Of a stretch of 64,000 nt of DNA, positions 37,172-50,958 are shown piece by piece (position 1 is the stretch's first letter; each line of letters opens with the position of its first letter). The position numbers and the translations under genes are program-made. The DNA lies in assembly GCF_949987515.2 (NCBI RefSeq), contig NC_082694.2, forward strand, positions 59,022,080-59,086,079, given 5' to 3'. The notes beneath the pieces are model-generated. The model saw only the letters and a program-made list of their open reading frames with translations. It ran no database searches and was not told the origin of the DNA. Source of the stretch: Delphinus delphis (taxonomy: Eukaryota > Chordata > Mammalia > Artiodactyla > Delphinidae).

Positions 37172-37525
37172 TTTTAAAAAAAATTTATTTTATTTTTATT
37201 TTTGGCTGCATTGGATCTTCGTTGCTGCGCGCAGGCTCTCTCCAGTTGCGCTGAGCAGGGGCTACTCTTTGTTATGGTGCGCGGGCTTCTTATTGCAATG
37301 GCTTCTCTTTTTGAGGAGCACGTGCTCTAGGTGCACGGGCTTCAGTAGTTGTGGCATGTGGGCTCAGTAGTTACGGCTTGCGGGCTCTAGAGCACAGGCT
37401 CAGTAGCTGTGGTGCATGGGCTTAGTTTCTCTGTGGCGTGTGGGATCTTCCCAGACCAGGGCTCGAACCCATGTCCCCTGCATTGGCAGGCGGATTCTTA
37501 ACCACTGTGCCACCAGGGAAGTCCT
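37172..37525 (-). mobile_element. Long CHR-type SINE, reverse
   Basis: TTTTTGGCTGCATTGGATCT, CCAGGGCTCGAACCCATGTC and CACTGTGCCACCAGGGAAGT. Confidence 0.88.
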
Positions 37526-38964
37526 CTTCTCTCTTCTTTATAGTTTTTCCAGATCCCATCCCACTCCTGTCTTTGCTCTCTGCAAGGGCTTATAATGGCA
37601 GCTCAAGAGATATCTCTTCCAGAATTGGGGGTTTACTTTTCTATTTAAGTTTGTAGATTCCTCTGTCTTCTTGTAATGTTGAAGACATTGGGTTTATGTG
37701 GTTTTATTGTTCTGGTTGACTTTTGTAGCTTTGTGAAAGGTACATGGAGAGAGATTGGATTTAAGCAGCTGTCGCTGTCCTTGGCTGCCTCAAAGTTTTC
37801 ACCATACGTATCTTGACAGGCCATTTAGGTGTAATGCGGAGCAGGTTTGTGAACTCTGGGTAAAGGCAGAGGATAAGAAAGAAGGCATTTGGTTTAGAGT
37901 GTACTGATTTTGAGGTGGTTCTGTCCATTCGTGTAGAGATGTTCATCAAACAGTGAGATATTTGGTCTGGACCTCTTTTAAGAGATCAGGAATTATCGCT
38001 TCTATAAACGCTGGTGGTGTTCTAGTAAACTGGAATTAAAGCCATAAATTCCTTTGTGGAATTCCTTCCTTGTTGTAACTCCTGCCTGTGTATTTAGTTT
38101 CATCTTCCATGAACATATAAGGGCTTTAGAAAACAGATAATATTGAGATGTTACCAGATAAAGTACTATTTTCTGGTGCTCTATTTTATTGTATTCAGGA
38201 GTATGGTTGATGTGACAGAGATCTAAATATTAGCCTGAGCAATCAGTCATTATTGAACCTGTTGAAAGAAAAGGAAAATCATAGATCAGTAGATCAGATC
38301 ACCTACTTGAGGAAAGAAAATAACACAAAGACTAAAACTTCATAATTAAGTTTTTGGCATATTCAAAATTTCCCTCAGTAACCATAGTACCTATCAAGTG
38401 GGTTAAATTCATAAATCTACAAAGTTTATGCCAATAACTTTCTAAGGCAAATGCCTAGTTTCTTCTGTCCTCTTCCCAGTCACCTATTACTAGGCTGCAG
38501 AAAGACAAATGTATGCATGCTTATATCTAAATACCTTTAAGATAATAATACCTATTTTAAACTACAGTGTAATAATAGTTTTCAGAATATAATCTGTGAT
38601 GGATTTTCCATGTGTTACTTGAGTGTGTATGCTTAAGTTTTTTTCCTTTTATAAGAGAGAATAGAATCTACAACAACAACAAAGAAATAGCATTTGTATA
38701 ATAGTGCAGTAAGTAGTCCTTTACCTCTTTTCCCAGTTGTCTGTTTTTATGGTTGCAAGTGAGAGTAGATGGTTTCTTTCTCCAGTGAGATAATCTGTAG
38801 GTGGAAAAGACTGAATAATAGTGAAGTAAAAAAAAAAAAAAAAGTGTACTCATTTGAAACATGAGAATTTTTTAAAGTGGTCAGCTGTTTCACTCGACAT
38901 TTCAGTACTCCTAATACCTGGATAAAACGGTCTTCAAATTGTGCATTCCTTTGAATTCACTGAA

Positions 38965-39130
38965 AGGCAGTATAGTGTACTGATTCAAATTGTGATCTCT
39001 GGAACCCGACTGCCTGGGTTCTCATTCCATGCTAACTTCACTGTGCCTGTTTTCTCATCTGTATAATTGAATAAAAATAACACCTACTTCATGAAATATT
39101 TGTGCAGATTATTTGTAATTTGCGTAGAAC
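38965..39130 (+). mobile_element. MIR SINE, forward
   Basis: GGAACCCGACTGCCTGGGTT, TGTTTTCTCATCTGTATAAT and AACACCTACTTCATGAAATA. Confidence 0.75.
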
Positions 39131-39552
39131 AATGCTATTTAATTGCTACCTATTATTATTAGTATTAGATTATATCAACAAGATTCTGAGGTGGGATTTT
39201 TTGAGACTATTTAGAATTTGTGTATTTTTAATTGCTAGATGGATATATTTAATTATGTTGGCCTTATTTGTTATTTAGCATGTAAACCAGTTACCACAAA
39301 ACTTATGAATGCAAGACAGAAAACTCAAACCTAGTATTTCCATAGAAATCACTATGGATATATATGAAAACATCCATGATGAATTAGAGGAAGCTGTCCT
39401 CATTTTTGTGCTTTATTAGTATTTTCTTTAGGATCTAAGAATTTAAGGATCCGTTCCTTCATACATATAAAAGCTAAGGGCAATAAATGATGCTCTAAAA
39501 AGATATGGTTTTTGTTTTTAATGGCGGCTTTGTTCAACAGCCCTCTTTCTTC

Positions 39553-39571
39553 TGTCCACCAGGTGGCAGTA
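39553..39571 (+). promoter_or_regulatory. CTCF binding motif
   Basis: TGTCCACCAGGTGGCAGTA matches the 19-position CTCF consensus YDRCCASYAGRKGGCRSYV at every position but one (T instead of R at position 3). It lies in non-repeat sequence between MAP4K3 and the CDKL4 coding exons, 2.8 kb upstream of CDKL4 exon 1. Confidence 0.6.
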
Positions 39572-39920
39572 GAGCACTTTGTACCATGTCCTGTTCGCTA
39601 CTCTTCCTAGTCTCTGCAGTATTGACATGGGTTAGAAGGGAAAAGATAAACACCGTACACCAGAGTATGCAGTGTTCCTTCAGCTGGGTTTTGCAGCAAC
39701 ATATTTTAATCATCTTCTTGAAGATAATGGCAACAATAGATTGGATAAGTTTCCTGTCCATAAATTCTTTTGTTCAATCGAAGTACACACAGACCCATTG
39801 TAAGAAACATATGTGGAATCTTTGCAGTAGCTGGAATGACTGCGTAGGACTGAACTAAATTAACAAAATAATGTCCAGAAATTTTTTTCCCCACAAGGCT
39901 TCAAAAAATGGAGGCAACAG

Positions 39921-40264
39921 GGGCTTCCCTGGTGGCGCAGTGGTTAAGAATCCGCCTGCCAATGCAGAGGATATGGGTTCAAGCCCTGGTCTGGGAAGAT
40001 CCCACATGCTGCGGAGCAACTAAACCCGTGCACCACAACTACTGAGCCTGTGCTCTAGAGCCCACCTGCCACAACTACTGAAGCCCGCATGCCTAGAGCC
40101 CTTGCTCCACAGCAAGAGAAGCCACCTCAATGAGAAGCCCGTGTACCACAATGAAGAGTAGCCCCCGCTCACCGCAACTAGAGAAAGCCCATGCACAGCA
40201 AAGAAGACCCAACACAGCCAAAAATAAAAAAAAAATAAAATAAATTTAAAAAAAAAAAAAAAAA
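39921..40264 (+). mobile_element. Long CHR-type SINE, forward, with 18-bp TSD
   Basis: GGGGCTTCCCTGGTGGCGCA start, CACAACTACTGAGCCTGTGC-type repeats and a long A tail. AAAAAATGGAGGCAACAG occurs at 39903-39920 and 40265-40282. It ends 50 bp before the RHOQ retrocopy TSD. Confidence 0.93.
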
Positions 40265-40315
40265 AAAAAATGGAGGCAACAGTCGTGCTTTTCCCTCCCC
40301 CTATGAATCTTCAGT

Positions 40316-40331
40316 AAAAGACAAAAGAGTC
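40316..40331 (+). repeat. Left target-site duplication of RHOQ retrocopy
   Basis: AAAAGACAAAAGAGTC, identical to 42099-42114. The A-rich 5' end fits L1-endonuclease target-primed insertion. Confidence 0.9.
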
Positions 40332-40670
40332 GCTTATGATCCAGCGGATCCTCCTGGGGAGGCCGGGCCGGGGAGAGGGCGCGGGCGCCGAGCGGCGGGG
40401 GCAGCGGGCGGGCGCGGCGACCGGGGCCCGGGCGGGGATCCGGGCAGCGACCGAGGCGGCGGCAGCGCCCCGGGCCCGCCGCCCCTCCCCTCGGGCGGGG
40501 GGAACCGCTGCATGGGGCCGGGGGGTCGGCCCTGCTGCGCTGAGCCGCGGCGGCGCCGGACCCCCCAGGCGGGCTGGGGCTGAGCCCGGGGCCGGGGCGG
40601 GGGCTCCGGGGGGACCACGCCCGGAGGCCGGCCGGCCGGCCGCAGCATGGCTCACGGGCCCGGCGCGCTG
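40332..40670 (+). promoter_or_regulatory. GC/CpG-rich island carried in by the RHOQ retrocopy 5'UTR
   Basis: About 340 bp of very GC-rich sequence with many CpGs, starting exactly at the left TSD and ending just inside the RHOQ start codon region. It is retro-transposed 5'UTR, not an ancestral island, and lies 1.6-2.0 kb upstream of CDKL4 exon 1. Confidence 0.7.
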
Positions 40671-42098
40671 ATGCTCAAGTGCGTGGTGGTCGGCGACGGG
40701 GCGGTGGGCAAGACGTGCCTACTCAGGAGCTCTGACAAGGACGCCTTCCCGGAGGAGTACGTGCCCACCGTCTTCGACCACTGCGCAGTCGGCGACACCG
40801 TAGGGGGCAAGCAGTACCTCCAGGGACTCTATGACACAGCCGGACAGGAAGACTATGATGGGCTGAGGCCTTTATCTTATCCAATGACTGATGTCTTCCT
40901 TATAGGCTTGCTTCTCTGTGGTAAATCGAGCCTCATGTCAAAATGTGAAAGAGGAGTGGGTACCAGAACTTAAGGAATACGCACCAAATGTACCCTTTTT
41001 ATTCATAGGAACTCAGATTATCTCCGAGATGACCCCAAAACTTTAGCAAGACTGAATGATATGAAGGAAAAATCTATATGTGTGGAACAAGGACAGAAAC
41101 TAACAAAAGAGATAGGAGCGTGCTGCTCTGTGGAATGTTCAGCTTTAACTCGGAAGGGATTGAAGACTGTTTTTGATGAGGCTATCATAGCCATTTTAAC
41201 TCCAAAGAAACACACAGTAAAAAAAAGAATAGGATCAAGATGTATAAACTGTTGTTTAATTACGTGAGAAACGTCTTCAGTGGCCAAGTAAACTGTCCAT
41301 TTCTCTCAGAAAGCATATGAAATGCTAAAGCTATACCCAGACCTCTTATAAATAATGAAGCAGTTTAAAAGTTGAAAGGAAAAAAAAGAAAAAAAAAACC
41401 AGCCCTGTCCTCAGAATTCTATAAAGTTGATTAAGAATGTTTCTTAAAAGTCCAAGAAGCAACAAACAGCATCTGAAGCCACAATCTATTATAAATACTT
41501 TATTTCAACTAGAAGGTACAATCTCTCAGGGGCTTCATAGTTTAAAAAGCTACAATCACATCATGTTGTAACTACATAAAAAACAGTGCTGTTAAGTGGA
41601 ACTGCCTGGCTTAGACCATATACATGTCTGCACAGTCTTTATGGAATCTGCACAAAGAAATATCTTCTCCCTTTGCTCCAATAAATTGTTCTTGTATGTA
41701 AGTTTCTTTCTATTCCAGTATATCCAGAGTGGTGAAGTAACAAGGCCAGCCACGTAGCCAAAGGTTGCTCCAAGCGTGCAGGAGATGGGCCATTCCTGAG
41801 CAGAGAATGTATGAGATCGAAAAGAACAAATGTTTTATTATTACTTGAGCACAAGTGTAACCAAAATATTTCTATATTAAAGCTTAATGTGCTTTCTCAA
41901 AGAATGCCAAAAGTGTAACAAGGTCATATCTGCATTTATCATGAACACTAAAAATGTACACATTTTAGTTAATGTGCATTCAACTGTAACAAGGTTTCTG
42001 GCGATTGTAGATTTAGTTTGATGCTCCCCAAACTGCATGAGATACATGCTGAAATTACAAACTAAAACTTTGGGTCAGACTTTGCCATTAAAAAAGAA
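40332..42098 (+). pseudogene. RHOQ: RHOQ (TC10) processed retropseudogene
   Basis: Intronless copy of RHOQ mRNA: GC-rich 5'UTR (40332-40646), coding part 40647-41267, 3'UTR and a short A-rich tail. The start reads [20 protein letters not shown] then GKT (P-loop GDGAVGKT). DTAGQED follows, and the end reads [15 protein letters not shown] with a CAAX box. A 4-nt insertion at 40905-40908 (GGCT after FLI) and a 1-nt deletion near 41019 shift and then restore the frame. MSYAND of the family reads RSSDKD here. A 16-bp direct repeat flanks it (40316-40331 and 42099-42114). RHOQ is normally a Rho GTPase in GLUT4 trafficking; this copy cannot make it. Confidence 0.93.
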
Positions 42099-42114
42099 AA
42101 AAGACAAAAGAGTC
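42099..42114 (+). repeat. Right target-site duplication of RHOQ retrocopy
   Basis: AAAAGACAAAAGAGTC directly follows the A-rich tail of the retrocopy and matches 40316-40331 exactly. Confidence 0.9.
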
Positions 42115-42282
42115 ATTCGATTATGAAGAGAAGCACGAGTATAGATGTCCAGATATTTTTAAGTGTATTTAAAATTAAGTAAAAATAAACCTTTGGCATC
42201 CTGGGCAAATTAGTTTTACATAGTAAACTGTGAGAGCGCTGTCCTTGGTAACGTGGTTAAACTGAGTCATTTTATTTTCCAG

Positions 42283-42512
<230 letters not shown>

Positions 42513-43169
42513 TAACTTCCTCTGTACATCTGTAATATCACTGTACTGGGTGAAATGGGTATGCCAAAATTACAAAGAATTTTAAAGTGATTTTTTTCCC
42601 CCATTGGACTGCAATTTCTTTGTATCAGCAATATATAAATTGATCATCACTTTGGACTTTGGCCGCTCTGATGTTTAAATGATACTATGAGCACAGCTAT
42701 AGACTGTTAAAATTGAAGTCCTGTTCTGATTGGTAAATATTCACTGTCCTAAGTCCCCTCATCCCAGTGTTTATCTCCTCCCCTTCAGCCCTGGCCCTCC
42801 CCACCACAACCCCAGCCCCAACGCCTGCCCAAGTCCTTCTCCCCATAAACCAGCAACTGAAAGAGCATCCTGTGGCACAGAGGGGCCCATAGGGCCGTGC
42901 CAGGGCCCCTGTAGGCATCTGTATGGATTGGTCCCCGCCTGCGCGCCACTGGTTCCTAGACATATTGAATATCACCCCCCAGCTATGTATACACATTTTA
43001 CACAAAGGTTTTGTTTTAAGTTGTTTTTACTCTGATAGGATTTGATACGTAAGATTCACAAGTTCTCAATGTAAATTTTTTCCTATCCTAAAAATCGTAC
43101 AATTTTAGAGCGATAAGAAATCTTAGAGATGCTTGTCATTCAGCACGCTTATTTTATCGGGAAGGAAAC

Positions 43170-43345
43170 TGAGGCAGAGGGCAGTGCTTCTCAAACATAA
43201 ATGTGAATCAGAATCCCCTGGGGACCTTGTTGAAATGCAGATTCTGAGTCGAGGTCTGGGGTCGCCCTGAGATTCTGCGCTTCTAACAAACTCCCCGATG
43301 GCAGAGATGCTGCTCGTCTGTGGACCACACCTTGCACAACAAAAC
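43170..43345 (+). mobile_element. MER5A-like hAT transposon relic
   Basis: CAGTGCTTCTCAAACATAAA, GAATCCCCTGGGGACCTTGT and TTGAAATGCAGATTCTGAGT follow the MER5A consensus closely. Confidence 0.75.
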
Positions 43346-43409
43346 TGTGATCTCCTCAAGAACACACAGCCACAGCCGACCTTTACTTTTTTTCTTTTTA
43401 CGAATTTAT

Positions 43410-43752
43410 TTTTTTATTTATTATTTATTTTTGGCTGCATTGGGTCTTCGTTGCTGCACGCAGCTTTCTCTAGTTGCGGAGAGCGGGGGCTAATCCTTGT
43501 TGCGGTGCACGGGCTTCTCATTGCGGTGGCTTCTCTTGTTGCAGAGCTCAGGCTCTAGCCGCACGGGCTTCAGTAGTTGTGGCACACGGGCTCAGTAGTT
43601 GTGGCTCAAGGGCTCTAGAGCACAGGCTCAGTAGTTGTGGCTCACGGGCTTAGTTGCTCCGCGGCATGTGGGGTCTTCCCGGACCAGGGCTCGAACCCGT
43701 GTCCCCTGCATTGGCAGGCGGATTCTTAACCACTGCGCCACCAGGGAAGCCC
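43410..43752 (-). mobile_element. Long CHR-type SINE, reverse, in CDKL4 intron 1
   Basis: TTTTTGGCTGCATTGGGTCT, CCAGGGCTCGAACCCGTGTC and CACTGCGCCACCAGGGAAGC; GACCTTTA on both sides. Confidence 0.9.
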
Positions 43753-43759
43753 CTGACCT

Positions 43760-46044
<2,285 letters not shown>

Positions 46045-46485
46045 TAAGTAATCTAGAAACTGAAATTCTGTGTGGCCGGTTCCCAGTTTCATTATGTGTG
46101 GGATTAACTATGACAAATTTCACATCTGAGCCCCTTTCTACCCAGGTGTATCTGCTGGCTCTCCCTCTCCAGTCTCAATTTAGGATGTATTCAAAGGGCA
46201 AATGACTATTAACCTAGAGTAAATATAATATATAGTATTTAATAGACAAATCTACTGCAAATATAAATCACAATGTATTTCAAGGCTAAATTATATGTTA
46301 GATTATCTGAATTCAAGGAATGAAGCACAGTTCAATATTAGGAAATGTATCCTTACAATTCACTAATAGGTTAAAGGAGAAAAAGTACATAAGTTTGATA
46401 AAATTGTAAAAGGCAGTTGATAAATTCAACATCCTTTCTTGGTTACTAAAACAAAAAACCTTAGCAAACTAGGATTAAAATACTC

Positions 46486-46489
<4 letters not shown>

Positions 46490-46529
<40 letters not shown>

Positions 46530-46542
46530 CATGCACACACAC
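46490..46542 (+). repeat. (CA)n microsatellite
   Basis: Run of CA dinucleotides with ATGCATGC interruption, in CDKL4 intron 2. Confidence 0.95.
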
Positions 46543-47121
46543 AAAAATTCTTCAAATAAATAGCTAATTTTATATTCAATGGTAAAATACTGAAGAAACT
46601 GTCACTAAAGTGAGAAACAAGACATAAGAGCTCAAGCCAATGTAATGTCCTAAGAAAAACAAATAGGATATATAATTTTGGAAAATGAGATAAAATTGCC
46701 ATTATTTGCATGATATTATTATTCAACAAAATCTAACAGAATTACCTAGCGTTACTAAAACTAATGGAATTCAGTATAGTGACCACAGCACTCCAAATTC
46801 CACACACAAAAATTAACAGCTTTTGTATCAATGAGTGCTTTAGAAAATCTAGTGGAGAAAGATCCCATTCAAATATCAACAACAAAAAAGTTTAGGAATA
46901 AAGGTAAAAAAGAATTGTTCAGACTCTACCTAAAGACAGTTACAAAACTGAGATACATAAGGGATTTTGTTTAAATGAACATATATTTCTGGATGGAAAT
47001 GTTCATCATTATATAGATTCTGCCTCCCTGATTTATTTATTTATTGCACAAAAATCGAATCAGAATGCCAACTGGTTTTTCTTAACTTGAAAAACTTAGA
47101 CTAAACCAAGAAAAAAATCTT

Positions 47122-47306
47122 TTTTAATATTTATTTATTTATTTGGCTGTGCCGGGTCTTACTTGCGGCACACATGGTCTTCATGGACTCATGTGGGATC
47201 TTCATTGCGGCGTGCATGCGGGATCTAGTTCCCTGACCAGTGTTCGAACCCAGGCCCCCTGCATTGGGAGCGTGGAGTCTTAGCCACTGGACCACCAGAG
47301 AAGTCC
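47122..47306 (-). mobile_element. CHR-type SINE, reverse, in CDKL4 intron 2
   Basis: TTATTTGGCTGTGCCGGGTC, GTTCGAACCCAGGCCCCCTG and CCACTGGACCACCAGAGAAG. Confidence 0.87.
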
Positions 47307-48224
47307 CATAAACCAAGAAATTTTTTAAAAAGAATAAAGGGATCTCCAACTGCCAAATATACGTCATATTCATTTTAGAGATTCCCTTTGACAAAAAGTA
47401 CCATAAACAAAACTAAAAAAGAAGTGACAAATTAGGTAAATTATTTGCCAGATGAAGAATTAATATAATTTCATATCTACATATGTAGATTTTGCAAATC
47501 ATATTTCTAAAAAGATTAACACCCAGTTAGAATATATATTCATTCAGAAAAAATTTTAGTGAACTCCTACTGTTGTTCCAGGCTGGGTCCTGGAATAAAA
47601 TGCACGTATTTTATTTTTTAAATAAAAATTAATTTTTAAAACAGTTAAAATGATGAATTAATTCATAGTTCAGCTTCATTATGAGCTAAATAGGATTTTG
47701 TATTTTGGCTTTAGAGGACAGATGTGTTCAGCCATCATATAAATTAATTTATAAATTAACATACATTTTCATAGAATTAGAAATGTATGATTAATGTCAT
47801 GTATTGTTCAAGGCCCTGAAAATAAAACCTACAATACATAGAATCCGTGTACCAGTTTAACTGAACTGAACATCTTTCTTTTCCTTCTGTACCCTAGGCC
47901 TTCCTGCCTATAGGACTTAACTCATGCTCTTCCTTTAACCGAGAATATTCTAACCTTTTCCACTTTCCCTATCTCTCTCATAATCTTTAAAATGTGAAAT
48001 CCTAGATATTCTTACCATCTCTGAGATTCCTCTGTCTGGGTGGAATTGCTTCCCTCCTTTGAATACCCATGGAATTTTATTTTCATCCATGGTACTTGGC
48101 ACTTACTACCTTATATGTTTTTAGGTGCATACTCTCTCTCTTCCCAGACTATAAGTTTTTTGAGTGCAGAATTCATATCTAATTCATCTTAATAGCTTCT
48201 TTAGTGTGCAGCATTCTGTTATTC

Positions 48225-48560
48225 ACTCACTTCAGAAATATTTTACTGAACACTTCTGCTGGTGCAGAGAATAGAAAGATATAATGGCACAATCCTGCCC
48301 TCAAGAAGCTTAAAATCTAATGAAGAGACAGATATTCAAAGTAGCAATTACAAATGACAATGTAGACTGGGTTACCATTGGTGCTCAGGATACAAGAGAG
48401 GAGCATCTCCAACATCTGTTGGTCCTGGGGTATCAGGAAGTTTCTGCAGAGAAGGAACCATTTGGGCTGAGACTTTGAAAAAGGGAAGAGTTGGCCAGGT
48501 GGACAATCTTGGTGGAATGCCCAGATGTGAGAAAGGACAAGGCATATTCAAGCAACTCTT
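48225..48560 (+). mobile_element. L2-like relic
   Basis: ATTCACTCACTTCAGAAATA, AATCCTGCCCTCAAGAAGCT and TTGGTGGAATGCCCAGATGT fit the L2 3' region. Ends approximate. Confidence 0.5.
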
Positions 48561-49338
48561 TTGTTCTGTATGTATTTAGCAACCACAAGGACGTCTGAAC
48601 TACCCTACTATCCACTCTAGTGGAAAGCGTATTTGGTGTATTTAGTGTGTTTTACTAGTGTATATAGCAGTTCCAGTGTATCCAAAGTGCTTTGGGTCAG
48701 CCCTGAGACTTGGGTCTACATAGAGGAATGCAAATATGAACAATGCAGAATAAGCCACTCTTTCTCTGAAATGCTGGGTACTTCCAGATAACAATGATTA
48801 ATTAAAAACATTCGTCTGCTTTCACGCCCATCTTAAAATCTACTTAAATAACAGCCAAGAGAGTATAAACCCAGTGAATAGTAAACAGAGGTAAACAACC
48901 AGACAGCATACATACCAAGCCTATTCGACCATTGTTTATTAGGGTAAATTCACAGTTTGAAGAAATAACTGGTGTGTAGATATGAGATGATCAAGGTAGT
49001 GGAAGTGTGGGATGAGACCTGTGGGATGGTGAGATAGTCATGAGACTTGAGGACTAAATTGTATCATAAAGAAGAACTAATTTAACACTGAAGTAAGATG
49101 GTGAAAGTGTACTGCTTCCCCTGCCAAGTGAAAGCTTCTGGTGTCCTCTACTTGGATAGAGGGAAAAGCATTTGTTAGATCAATGGCTGCATACTGAGTA
49201 CTGAGACTGTGTTGGATTTGCTCCAGTTAAGAAACTACATGTACTTAAACAACTGCAACTGGTATCATCTGATTAAATTTAAAATAATCTATTCCCATTC
49301 TCTAAGATCCTTCTCTGTTCAAAATAGGTACAATAGGA

Positions 49339-49459
49339 GGGAATTCCCTGGTGGTCCAGTGGTTAGGACTTGGCGCTTTCACTGACGAGGGCATGGGTTC
49401 AGTCTCTGGTTGGGGAACTAAGATCCCACAAGCCGCACAGCATGGCCAAAAAAAACCCC
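49339..49459 (+). mobile_element. CHR-type SINE, forward
   Basis: GGGAATTCCCTGGTGGTCCA start, GGTTCAGTCTCTGG box B, CAGCATGGCCAAAAAAAACC end. AATAGGTACAATA flanks it on both sides (49323-49335, 49462-49474), a good TSD. Confidence 0.9.
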
Positions 49460-50418
49460 AAATAGGTACAATAAGTAAGCTAATTGGTAATGTGATAGGA
49501 ATTACCACCCTACCAACAGGAAGAATTTCCCTTTACTATCATTGCACTATACAAAATGAGCTAATCCTGCCTTCAAGAAGCTTAAAATCTAATGAAGATA
49601 TTTAAAGGAACAATTATAAATGACTGTCAGGGTGTGAAAACTACCATATGGGTTTATAAAACTACAGCCATCCACTTCTGGCTGGCGGCAGCACATCATG
49701 TACATCTGTAAATCGTGTTTCAATTTCTTTTTTTTAAAAAATTCAGCTTTACTGAGGTGTAATTGACATATAGAAGGCTTAATTTCCTTCTCAATTAACT
49801 GATCATAGATAATTACCCATACGACTGTGGGTGTGGATTGGTGGAGGATGGCGGTGAATCATGAGCATTAGGAAATGCATTAGTTAGAAGAACACCAGCA
49901 TCGTGTCCTAGATATGAAGCAGGGAGAGTCTTCCTTTGAAATGGCTTCCTGATTTCCTGGGGATGATTGGCGCCCTGGATGGCAGAGGCCAAGAAGGAGT
50001 GCTTCACTTCCAGAAGTTACTGTAATAGGCAACAGAGCCAGAGTGGTGATCAGAATGGTTTGGTCTGACCATGGGTTCTCCCACACAAAGGAGATGGGCG
50101 GGTCACTAAGGTTCTATTTGTTCTACATAAACTAGTAACTAGAGGCCTGGCTTGAGTCACCATAATAGCCAGTTTGCAGACCCAGGGCCTCATGAATAAA
50201 GGGGAGCCAGCAGCTCTCCTTGGGGAATAGCCCTGCAATAACATCGTATGTATGTACTTAACTCTTCCTCATAGCCTACCCCAGGGTGGTCTGTGGCCAT
50301 TTACCAGGATAGTTGTGTACTGGGAAAAGAGAGCTACCCACTCTTTCAGGAATTACTGGTCAGTGCTCTGCAGTAAAGCCAATCACCAGTGACTTTGAAA
50401 GCCACTGTGGTTCACCAG

Positions 50419-50447
50419 TTTGTGTGTGTGTGTGTGGTGGGGGGGGT
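50419..50447 (+). repeat. (TG)n followed by a G run
   Basis: GTTTGTGTGTGTGTGTGTGG followed by TGGGGGGGG. Confidence 0.9.
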
Positions 50448-50893
50448 GATGGGCAGCTTAGTGAGAGTCAGGTGGCAAATGAAATTTTGACTTGAATCCA
50501 TCTCCTGGCAGTCCTAGAAAGTCCAGGAATCCATCCTTGGGGTTATTTCCCCATTTCCTAACTGGATAGTGGAAATAGGTGCACTAGCAAATGGAACAAG
50601 AGCCACTTGGCTCTGAAGGCTGCTATGGTGGGAGGAGCCTAGTAGAAGCGTCTGGCATGCTGTTTCTTTACCAAAATAGAAAACTGAAAGCAATACTGCA
50701 GATTTGGGGACGAATGTAGATTAGTGCTACCATTAGATACTTTGGAGAGACATAGAGGAGCATGTTGCCTGTGACAAATCCTCTCTAACACTCCTGTCTC
50801 CTCAAAACTTTGGATTTCTTCCTCCTCATTTTACCAGTGAATTTCTGGCATTGCAACTTCATTTGGCACAGGCAACCATTTAGTCCAGGTTCC

Positions 50894-50958
50894 AATCAAC
50901 CAATGCAGCAATCACCAAATGCAGCGATCAACCAGTGCAGCAGTCAAACCAGTGCAGC
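50894..50958 (+). repeat. 16-bp minisatellite, four copies
   Basis: Units AATCAACCAATGCAGC, AATCACCAAATGCAGC, GATCAACCAGTGCAGC and AGTCAAACCAGTGCAGC follow each other, then a decayed partial unit CGTCAACTAG. Confidence 0.88.

Larger units (their letters stand above)
33180..38100 (-). mobile_element. Third L1, old and degenerate
   Basis: A second start of L1 ORF2-type sequence on the - strand (33190-35300 resembles RT and endonuclease regions), followed by ORF1 and 5'UTR-like sequence to roughly 38 kb. It carries five SINEs. An old short repeat lies at 33610-33810. Because it re-enters ORF2 after the previous L1's 5' region, it is a separate insertion. Ends are approximate. Confidence 0.6.
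38100..39900. other. Mostly unique sequence around the CTCF motif
   Basis: Between the L1 nest and the SINE at 39921. Apart from a MIR and the CTCF motif, no named repeat seen; potentially conserved non-coding DNA. Confidence 0.45.
46250..47560 (+). mobile_element. Old L1 fragment, forward, in CDKL4 intron 2
   Basis: A-rich ORF2-like sequence such as GATAAATTCAACATCCTTTC and AACATCTAACAG-type context, split by a CA microsatellite and a reverse SINE (47122-47306). Ends approximate. Confidence 0.55.

Noticed and set aside
40647..40973. An intact small GTPase gene
   Set aside because: Intronless, flanked by TSDs with an A-rich tail, and frameshifted; it is a RHOQ retrocopy.
46487..46729. Frame ending in a Cys/Val-rich repeat
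   Set aside because: Translation of the CA microsatellite.
49813..50244. Retroviral-like protein fragments on the - strand
   Set aside because: No recognisable protease, RT, integrase or LTR ends; evidence is too weak to call an endogenous retrovirus.
50894..50958. CRISPR-like repeat array
   Set aside because: Direct tandem units with no spacers, in a mammalian intron.
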